A program made the translations under genes and the position numbers. The notes under the pieces are model-generated. The model was not told the DNA's origin. It ran no database searches and saw only the letters and a list, made by a program, of their open reading frames with translations. Below, one piece after another: positions 1-5,285 of a stretch of 9,251 nt of DNA; within the stretch, counting starts at the first letter, position 1; each line of letters starts with the position of its first letter. The stretch is from assembly GCA_903928395.1 (NCBI GenBank), contig CAIYQS010000266.1, positions 1 through 9,251 of the forward strand, given 5' to 3'. This stretch comes from an uncultured Actinomycetes bacterium. GTDB lineage: Bacteria > Actinomycetota > Actinomycetes > Nanopelagicales > Nanopelagicaceae.

Positions 1-926
1 CAGGTTGCGCCAAGATTGAGGTTCCAATTTTGAACCAAGATCCAAAGGGTCCAATGTTGATGGTTTCTCAGGCAAACACCAACCCAGGACTTACAAAGTC
101 ATGGAGCCCAGGTGAGCCTGATGTTTACTATCCAACAGGTGTTCGTAACTATGCACGTGTCTGTACTACAGATGACAACCAAGGTGCAGCAGCCGCACAA
201 TTTGCCAAGTCAATAGGTGTAAGTAGCGTTTATGTCTTGAACGATACCCAGACGTATGGTCAAGGCGTTGCTCAGGCATTCACAACTGAGGCCAACAAGA
301 TTGGTTTGAAGGTTCTTTCAAGTGGATCTGCCGGTCAAGGCTGGGATGCAACTCAGAGCGATTACACCGCACTGTTCCAAAAGATTGCTCCATTGAATCC
401 AGACATGGTCTACTTCGGTGGAATCTATGACAACAATGGTGGCCAACTCCTTAAGGATAAGGTTGCCGTTCTTGGAGATAACACAAAGGTTAAGTTGATG
501 GCTCCAGATGGATTTACTGGCTATCCACAATTCAACTCAGATCCAAACGCAAATGGTGCCTACTTGTCCTTCGCAGGACTCTCAAATGAGCTCCTTGTGA
601 AGAACTCTCCAAACGGCGCAGGAGCCCAGTTCTTGAAGTCTTACCAGAAGACCTACAAGAAGGCTCCAGTTGGTTCTTACCCAATCTACGGTGTCGCTGC
701 TCTCCAAGTTATCTTGGCAGCAATTGCAAAGTCAGATGGAACTCGTAAGAGCATCACCGAGCAGGTATTTAGCGGCTTGGGAATCACCATCCCTGCAAAG
801 CAGTCAGTTCTAGGCAAGGCTCTTCACATCAGCACGCTGACTGGAGATACTACGGCTAAGGACATCACCATTGAACAAGTCACTGGTGGACAAGAGCAGA
901 CACTCAAGGCTTGGACGGTTAAGTAA
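1..926 (+). CDS. livK: Branched-chain amino acid ABC transporter substrate-binding protein (3' part)
   Basis: This is the extracellular solute-binding subunit of a LIV-type ABC importer (periplasmic-binding-protein type I fold), which captures branched-chain or related amino acids and delivers them to the LivHM permease. The reading frame is open from base 3 to the TAA at 924-926, giving 307 visible residues. The gene starts upstream, so the signal or lipoprotein peptide and roughly the first quarter are missing. A TTG at position 30 is internal, because the codons before it read GCAKIEVPILN, a family-typical stretch. Other family features are PGEPDVYYPTGVRNYARV and NDTQTYGQG at the hinge/ligand lobe. 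The gene is first of livK-H-M-G-F. Codon use is strongly biased: all 23 visible Lys codons are AAG, all three Arg codons are CGT, and Pro is almost always CCA. This is unlike the downstream liv genes and suggests high expression. Exact ligand specificity cannot be read from the sequence. Confidence 0.93.
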   Translation, partial: GCAKIEVPILNQDPKGPMLMVSQANTNPGLTKSWSPGEPDVYYPTGVRNYARVCTTDDNQGAAAAQFAKSIGVSSVYVLNDTQTYGQGVAQAFTTEANKIGLKVLSSGSAGQGWDATQSDYTALFQKIAPLNPDMVYFGGIYDNNGGQLLKDKVAVLGDNTKVKLMAPDGFTGYPQFNSDPNANGAYLSFAGLSNELLVKNSPNGAGAQFLKSYQKTYKKAPVGSYPIYGVAALQVILAAIAKSDGTRKSITEQVFSGLGITIPAKQSVLGKALHISTLTGDTTAKDITIEQVTGGQEQTLKAWTVK

Positions 927-970
927 TAGGAATTTTCCTAACCGCTTAATCAGTTCAATCTTAAGAGTCA

Positions 971-976
971 TATAGT
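971..976 (+). promoter_or_regulatory. Possible internal -10 element upstream of livH
   Basis: TATAGT matches the bacterial -10 consensus TATAAT at five of six bases and lies in the livK-livH gap. Transcription would start near 983, just before the strong hairpin at 985-1016. I see no convincing -35 hexamer 16-18 nt upstream. This may be a weak promoter for livHMGF or a chance match. Confidence 0.3.
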
Positions 977-984
977 TCAGAAAA

Positions 985-1016
985 TTGGATGGAGCCTGGT
1001 AACAGGCTCCATCCAA
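985..1016 (+). terminator. Intercistronic stem-loop between livK and livH (attenuator or mRNA stabiliser)
   Basis: A perfect 14-bp inverted repeat (985-998 pairs with 1003-1016; inner arm GGAGCCTG/CAGGCTCC) encloses the loop GTAA, a GNRA-type tetraloop that is usually very stable in RNA. On the plus strand no T-tract follows (AAACCTGTAAG), so it is not a classic intrinsic terminator, although actinobacterial terminators often lack U-tracts. On the minus strand the stem is followed by TTTT, but no minus-strand gene lies nearby. The likely role is partial termination, or protection of the livK 3' end from exonucleases, so that binding protein exceeds permease. This is inference. Confidence 0.65.
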
Positions 1017-1055
1017 ACCTGTAAGAACCCGTATCCACTTCTAGTTGATATCACC

Positions 1056-1062
1056 AGAGGAG
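1056..1062 (+). promoter_or_regulatory. Shine-Dalgarno of livH, fixing the GTG start
   Basis: AGAGGAG ends six nucleotides before GTG 1069. This supports GTG 1069 over the in-frame TTG at 1045, which has no ribosome-binding site and would place the SD inside the coding region. Confidence 0.8.
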
Positions 1063-1068
1063 AACCAC

Positions 1069-2103
1069 GTGGCAGGCGTTACCTACAAAACTCGCCAATT
1101 GCGCAGGCGGTATATTGAAAGATCGTTTGCGACTATTGCGGTTGCCGGTGCTATTTTCTGGCTAGCTATTAATTTTATAAAATCCCCGACGCAATTCTTT
1201 GAAGTCACTTTTACCGGACTAAGTAATGGAATCCTGTACGCGCTCATCGCGCTCGGATATACCCTGGTCTACGGAATTATCGAACTCATCAACTTTGCTC
1301 ATGGCGATTTATTCATGCTCGGTGGACTTTTCTCCGCGCACTTCATCACTTTATGGTTCGGCCAAAGGCTGCCATCAGCCGTAGGTTGGGGGGTGCTGGC
1401 GCTTTGTTTAATCGCGGTGATGGTTTTTTGCGCCACCATCAATGTAGGAATTGAAAGATTTGCCTACCGGCGGTTAAGGCGAGCTCCAAAACTTGCTCCC
1501 TTGATTACTGCAGTTGGCATGTCATTCATTCTTCAATTTGTCGGACTTCGCTGGAATGGATCGGGTCAGAAGACCTGGCCGAGTCTCTTACCTAATGGCC
1601 ACTTTTCCATTTTTGGCGTCAAACTTCCGTACACCACAATCATTTCTTTTGCGGTGACGATTCCAGTCTTGCTTGCGCTTACTTATATTGTGACGCAAAC
1701 TAAACAAGGCAAGGCAATGCGTGCAACGGCTCAAGATCAGGACGCATCGCGCCTGATGGGAATTAACGTTGATCGAACAATCTCCTTTACCTTCGGTCTT
1801 GGCGGAGCGTTAGCTGGCGCGGCTGGGTTGCTCTTTGAACAGACTCGTGGGCTAACGTCATACAATCTTGGTTTCCAACTAGGTCTCATTGCATTCACCG
1901 CGGCAGTCATGGGAGGAATTGGAAATCTTCAGGGCGCCGTCCTCGGGGCAATCATCATTGGATTAATTCAAGGTTTAAATGATGGTTTACCAATCGGGCT
2001 TGGACAACAGTGGTCCAACACTGTGGTCTTTTCGATCTTGATTCTTTTAATGGTATTTAAACCGACCGGTCTACTTGGCAAGCCAACGTTGGAGAAGGTG
2101 TAA
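1069..2103 (+). CDS. livH: Branched-chain amino acid ABC transporter permease LivH
   Basis: One of the two membrane subunits of the LIV importer, forming the translocation path with LivM. From GTG 1069 the protein has 344 residues. A basic cytoplasmic N-terminus (KTRQLRRRYIER) precedes a first hydrophobic segment. The family pattern NGILYALIALGYTLVYG begins at residue 53 and runs into INFAHGD. The ATPase-facing and core motif FTAAVMGGIGNLQGAVLG is at about 276-293. The chain contains about eight hydrophobic segments and ends with KPTGLLGKPTLEKV. Length is a little above the usual 290-310 because of the N-terminal extension. livM follows after two bases. The start was chosen from the SD at 1056-1062; the upstream TTG at 1045 would add eight residues and lacks an SD. 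Permease identity is very secure; amino acid preference is not visible. Confidence 0.95.
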   Translation: MAGVTYKTRQLRRRYIERSFATIAVAGAIFWLAINFIKSPTQFFEVTFTGLSNGILYALIALGYTLVYGIIELINFAHGDLFMLGGLFSAHFITLWFGQRLPSAVGWGVLALCLIAVMVFCATINVGIERFAYRRLRRAPKLAPLITAVGMSFILQFVGLRWNGSGQKTWPSLLPNGHFSIFGVKLPYTTIISFAVTIPVLLALTYIVTQTKQGKAMRATAQDQDASRLMGINVDRTISFTFGLGGALAGAAGLLFEQTRGLTSYNLGFQLGLIAFTAAVMGGIGNLQGAVLGAIIIGLIQGLNDGLPIGLGQQWSNTVVFSILILLMVFKPTGLLGKPTLEKV

Positions 2104-2105
2104 AA

Positions 2106-3323
2106 ATGACCATTATTTCTCGCCTATCTCGCAAGCAGTCCACACCAAAGAAGCGCAAAGCTCCTGCCTCTCAAAGAACGTGGTCGATAGGTTTCTTGAC
2201 AATGGCCGTTGTTATTTACATCTTTTATACCTATATCGTCCCTCATACCCCGGATGGTTTCCAAAGCCAAATTCAGACCTGGTTCCCACCATCAGCTCTC
2301 AACGAGGCACTGGTTTGGGTAATTGCAGCGCTCGGGCTCAACATCGTCGTTGGTTACGCGGGGCTCTTAGATTTAGGCTTCGTCGCCTTCTGGGCGATCG
2401 GTGGCTATACCGCCGGTTGGTTCATGTCAGGATTTTTCAATCAATGGAATATTCACTTTGGCTCCGAGAGCGCAAAGGTAATCCCAGGGATTCATTTATC
2501 TTTTTGGATTGTCCTTTTATTAGGTGCACTTATTTGCGCGTTCTTTGGAATTCTAATTGGAGCACCAACTCTCCGTTTGAAGAGCGACTATCTCGCAATT
2601 GTTACCCTTGGTTTTGGCGAAATAATTCCGCAGATCTTTGTTAACGGTGAGAATATTCGCGGCTTCAATCTATCCAACGGCACCAAAGGTATTTCTCCGG
2701 TAGATAGCATCGGGATTTTTGGAAAACGCCTTGGGCCTTTTGATCTTAACTACAAATATATGATCTTCGTCTTCATGGCAGCGTTTATGGTCTTTATTTC
2801 GCTTCGATTACGCAGTGGTCGGCTCGGCCGGGCATGGCTAGCGATTCGCGAAGATGAGCTTGCGGCTAGCATGATGGGCATTCCATTAATGAAGACCAAG
2901 TTATCGGCTTATGCAGTCGGTGCTATTTCCGGGGGATTAGCTGGTGTCGCTTACGCGACGCACGTTAACGGAATTTTTGCTGAACGGTTCCAGTTCTCAA
3001 TTTCAATCATCTTGCTTGCGATGGTAGTTCTAGGAGGAATGGGCAACGTCTGGGGAGTTATGGTTGGTGCCCTTTTGATTGCTTGGGTTAATTCCACTGG
3101 ACTTCCTGCACTCGGTAATGAAATTAACAGCACTTTCCACACCAACATTAATTTCCCTTCGTACACCTTCTTGATTTTTGGTGCGCTCTTAATCCTCATG
3201 ATGCTTTTCCGTCGCGAGGGCATTTTGCCTGAGTCACGATTGAAGATGATTCTTCATGAGACAGATGAGAGTGATGATAATGAGGAACCTCACGATTTTA
3301 TTAGCGAAGAGGAGGCCTTGTAA
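2106..3323 (+). CDS. livM: Branched-chain amino acid ABC transporter permease LivM
   Basis: The second LIV permease, partner of LivH, with 405 residues. A basic N-terminus (RKQSTPKKRKAP) is followed by a transmembrane segment. The LivM motif GLNIVVGYAGLLDLGF is at 77-92, RSGRLGRAWLAIREDELAASMMGI lies in the cytoplasmic loop that contacts the ATPases, and VLGGMGNVWG is at 308-317. The C-terminus is unusual: the last 25 residues (381-405) contain 11 Asp/Glu and no Lys or Arg, a soluble acidic tail after the final hydrophobic segment. ATG 2106 lies two bases after the livH stop and is preceded by a GGAGAAGG SD-like run at 2091-2098. The stop TAA overlaps the livG ATG by one base, indicating translational coupling. 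The assignment is secure; the role of the acidic tail is unknown. Confidence 0.95.
   Translation: MTIISRLSRKQSTPKKRKAPASQRTWSIGFLTMAVVIYIFYTYIVPHTPDGFQSQIQTWFPPSALNEALVWVIAALGLNIVVGYAGLLDLGFVAFWAIGGYTAGWFMSGFFNQWNIHFGSESAKVIPGIHLSFWIVLLLGALICAFFGILIGAPTLRLKSDYLAIVTLGFGEIIPQIFVNGENIRGFNLSNGTKGISPVDSIGIFGKRLGPFDLNYKYMIFVFMAAFMVFISLRLRSGRLGRAWLAIREDELAASMMGIPLMKTKLSAYAVGAISGGLAGVAYATHVNGIFAERFQFSISIILLAMVVLGGMGNVWGVMVGALLIAWVNSTGLPALGNEINSTFHTNINFPSYTFLIFGALLILMMLFRREGILPESRLKMILHETDESDDNEEPHDFISEEEAL
3310..3315 (+). promoter_or_regulatory. Strong Shine-Dalgarno of livG inside the livM 3' end
   Basis: AGGAGG sits seven nucleotides before ATG 3323 and is embedded in the codons for the last acidic residues of LivM. 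It supports the overlapping TAATG stop/start junction. Confidence 0.8.
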
Positions 3324-4114
3324 TGGCACTTGATTCAGCCCCAGTGCTTGAAGCAAAAAATATTTCTGTTGAGTTCGGTGGTCTTAAGGCCGTTGATGAT
3401 GTCTCATTCGACATTCCAGATCGAAGCGTTGTCAGTTTGATCGGTCCGAATGGCGCCGGTAAAACTACATTTTTCAATGTGCTTACGGGGCTATACAAAC
3501 CAACCTCTGGCTTTGTCATCTACAACAACGAAGACATAACGGGAGTGGTTCCGCACAAGATCGCGGAAAAAGGCATAGCTCGTACCTTCCAAAACATTCG
3601 CCTCTTTGGCTTAATGACCGCAGAGGAAAATGTAATGGTTGCCATGCATTCACATTTAAAGGCAGGGATTATCGGAACAATCGTTGGAACACCGCTTCAA
3701 CGTCGTGAAGAGAAAGAAGCTCGTGTAGAAGCGCGTGCACTTCTTGATTTCGTAGGGATTGGCAAAACGGCCGGAGAATTCGCACGAAATCTCTCTTACG
3801 GTGACCAGCGTCGCCTCGAGGTTGCGCGTGCTCTTGCACTCCGGCCTAAGATCCTACTTCTGGACGAGCCAACAGCGGGGATGAACCCACAAGAATCTGC
3901 GGTATTCGTGGACTTTGTATACAAGGTTCGAGATGAAAAGAATTTGGCGATCTTGCTTATTGAACATGATATGTCCGTGGTGATGAAGGTATCGGAACGG
4001 ATCACGGTTCTGGATCGTGGATTAAAGATTGCCGAAGGTTCGCCTGCGGATATTAAATCCAACCCTCGCGTGATCGAGGCCTATCTCGGTAAGTCTGCGG
4101 AGGTTAACCACTAA
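3323..4114 (+). CDS. livG: Branched-chain amino acid ABC transporter ATP-binding protein LivG
   Basis: Cytoplasmic ATPase subunit that pairs with LivF to power LivHM, with 263 residues. All ABC motifs are intact: Walker A GPNGAGKTT at 41-49, Q-loop Gln90 in ARTFQNIRLF, the signature LSYGDQRR at 157-164, Walker B KILLLDEP at 176-183 followed by the D-loop TAGMNP, and the switch His215 in IEHDMSVVM. The insertion between the Q-loop and signature (MHSHLKAGIIGTIVGTP and the following charged helix) is typical of LivG. The C-terminal ITVLDRGLKIAEGSPADIKSNPRVIEAYLG is also a family mark. It overlaps livM by one base at its start and livF by one base at its end. Nothing is missing. Confidence 0.96.
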   Translation: MALDSAPVLEAKNISVEFGGLKAVDDVSFDIPDRSVVSLIGPNGAGKTTFFNVLTGLYKPTSGFVIYNNEDITGVVPHKIAEKGIARTFQNIRLFGLMTAEENVMVAMHSHLKAGIIGTIVGTPLQRREEKEARVEARALLDFVGIGKTAGEFARNLSYGDQRRLEVARALALRPKILLLDEPTAGMNPQESAVFVDFVYKVRDEKNLAILLIEHDMSVVMKVSERITVLDRGLKIAEGSPADIKSNPRVIEAYLGKSAEVNH

Positions 4115-4818
4115 TGCTTAAAGTAGAAAATGTGCAAGTCTCATACGGCAATATCAAGGCAATTAAAGGGATATCACTTGAAGTAAATAAGGGTGAAATT
4201 GTTACCTTGATCGGTTCGAACGGGGCAGGTAAGTCAACAACTCTTCGTGCAATCTCTGGTCTGCTCAAACTCAAAAGTGGATCGATCACTTTTGAAGGTC
4301 AGCGGATAGATGGCAAGGAGGGGCATGAAATCGTTGCGAAAGGCATTTGCCAGTCTCCTGAAGGACGACGCATTTTTCCTCGCATGAGCGTTTCCGAGAA
4401 TTTAGATCTTGGGGCATTCCTCCGCAATGACAAAGACGGCATTGCTGCCGATCGAGAACGCGTGCTGGAACTCTTTCCACGACTTGCCGAGCGGATAACT
4501 CAGAAGGCCGGAACGATGAGTGGTGGTGAACAGCAGATGTTGGCTGTTGGTCGCGCGCTCATGGGTAACCCGACTTTGCTTCTACTTGATGAACCTTCAA
4601 TGGGTTTAGCGCCGGTACTGGTTGACATGATTTTTGAAACAATAACTAAGATCAACGAACAGGGAACTACGATTTTGCTCGTAGAACAAAATGCTCTCGC
4701 AGCGCTTAGTGTTGCAAATCGTGCCTATGTGCTCGAATCCGGGAACATCAAACTCAGCGGAAACGCTAAAGACTTGCTAAATGACCCTGCGGTCACAAAG
4801 GCTTATCTCGGCGGCTAA
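4114..4818 (+). CDS. livF: Branched-chain amino acid ABC transporter ATP-binding protein LivF
   Basis: Second ATPase of the LIV importer, with 234 residues, the usual LivF length. Walker A is GSNGAGKST at 34-42, the Q-loop region is Gln80 in CQSPEGRRIFPRMSV, the signature is MSGGEQQ at 135-141, and Walker B is TLLLLDEP at 154-161 followed by SMGLAP. The switch-histidine position carries Gln192 (LLVEQN), normal for LivF and distinguishing it from LivG. ATG 4114 overlaps the livG stop; GGAGG at 4099-4103 is the SD with a 10-nt spacing. This is the last gene of the operon: its stop lies 17 bp from the stop of the convergent thioesterase, with no separate terminator in that gap. Confidence 0.96.
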   Translation: MLKVENVQVSYGNIKAIKGISLEVNKGEIVTLIGSNGAGKSTTLRAISGLLKLKSGSITFEGQRIDGKEGHEIVAKGICQSPEGRRIFPRMSVSENLDLGAFLRNDKDGIAADRERVLELFPRLAERITQKAGTMSGGEQQMLAVGRALMGNPTLLLLDEPSMGLAPVLVDMIFETITKINEQGTTILLVEQNALAALSVANRAYVLESGNIKLSGNAKDLLNDPAVTKAYLGG

Positions 4819-4835
4819 CTCACCTATTGCAGAAT

Positions 4836-5237
4836 CTAGTCATTCAAAATGAGGCTGGTGATCCGGGAAGTACATGTCCGCTCGCCGGCCTCATTTGTAA
4901 TCACGATTTCATAGCAGACCATGGTTCTTCCTCGTGATACTGGTGTCGCGACTCCGGTAATTTTTCCGCTTCGAGCAGGCTTGTGGTGAGTCGCGTTGAT
5001 ATCCACGCCGACTGTTCGTTTGGATCCTCCTGCATGGCACCATGCTCCAAGCGAGCCAAGGAGTTCTGCTAACACCACATTCGCCCCACCATGGAGTATC
5101 CCAAAGGCTTGGGTATTGGTTTCGACCGGCATAGTTCCAACGATCCGCTCCGGCGAAGCTTCAATGATTTCGATTCCCATTTTGTAGTCAAGTGGACCAA
5201 TCCCACGTTCCTGAATCATTTTTAAATAATCAGTCAT
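4836..5237 (-). CDS. Hotdog-fold thioesterase, PaaI/MenI (YdiI) type
   Basis: A 133-residue single hotdog domain, predicted to hydrolyse an acyl-CoA or aroyl-CoA thioester in the cytoplasm. The core is QAFGILHGGANVVLAELLGS, with the HGG motif at 49-51 and Glu58 in the position of the catalytic carboxylate of the HGG-x(6)-E thioesterases. The second conserved strand is VGVDINATHHKPARSG, with the usual hydrophobic core and no transmembrane or signal segment. The sequence resembles E. coli YdiI/MenI (menaquinone pathway) and PaaI about equally by eye, so the substrate is left open. It is convergent with livF and divergent from polA. The start at 5235-5237 has no SD; an in-frame stop (TAA, minus strand, 5247-5249) lies four codons upstream, so the start cannot move far. 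A TAAGAT hexamer six nucleotides upstream suggests a leaderless transcript. Confidence 0.87.
   Translation of the reverse strand: MTDYLKMIQERGIGPLDYKMGIEIIEASPERIVGTMPVETNTQAFGILHGGANVVLAELLGSLGAWCHAGGSKRTVGVDINATHHKPARSGKITGVATPVSRGRTMVCYEIVITNEAGERTCTSRITSLILND
4847..4896. terminator. Candidate bidirectional hairpin between the livF and thioesterase 3' ends
   Basis: AAATGAGGCTGG (4847-4858) pairs with CCGGCCTCATTT (4885-4896), giving 12 pairs with one G-T wobble around a 26-nt loop. It sits inside the last codons of the thioesterase gene, 29 bp past the livF stop. Read from the minus strand the stem is followed by TTTTG. It could end livF transcripts and, less clearly, thioesterase transcripts. 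The large loop and coding location keep confidence low. Confidence 0.35.
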
Positions 5238-5243
5238 GTCGGA

Positions 5244-5249
5244 ATCTTA
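5244..5249 (-). promoter_or_regulatory. -10 element of a leaderless thioesterase transcript
   Basis: On the minus strand TAAGAT (TAnnnT) is followed by six bases and then the thioesterase ATG, so transcription would begin at or next to the start codon. No SD is present. No clear -35 element is visible. Confidence 0.5.
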
Positions 5250-5272
5250 ACGCCACTTCGGCAATTCCACTC

Positions 5273-5278
5273 TAGACT
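5273..5278 (+). promoter_or_regulatory. -10 element of a leaderless polA transcript
   Basis: TAGACT (TAnnnT) ends seven bases before the polA ATG at 5286, placing the expected transcription start on the A of the start codon. The bases between (CGGACTA) contain no SD. It lies in a 48-bp divergent gap together with the thioesterase -10. No good -35 is seen. Confidence 0.5.
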
Positions 5279-5285
5279 CGGACTA

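Noticed and set aside
30..32. TTG at position 30 as the livK start
   Set aside because: The upstream in-frame codons encode conserved binding-protein sequence, so the gene is simply cut by the window edge.
916..944. CGGTTA...TAACCG and TAGGAA-TT-TTCCTA repeats at the livK stop as a terminator
   Set aside because: The two repeats overlap and compete; stems are only six AT-rich pairs with no T-tract. The hairpin at 985-1016 is far stronger.
1045..1068. TTG at 1045 as the livH start
   Set aside because: It would place the strong AGAGGAG SD inside the gene; GTG 1069 has that SD at a 6-nt spacing.
2075..2644. A 189-codon plus-strand open frame overlapping livM
   Set aside because: It lies in another frame of livM, which has clear permease motifs; its translation is low-complexity, rich in Arg/Trp/Cys/Ser, and has no ribosome-binding site.
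4192..4710. Gln192 in place of the switch His in LivF as a defect
   Set aside because: Gln at this site (VEQN) is the normal state in LivF proteins, including E. coli LivF; not an anomaly.
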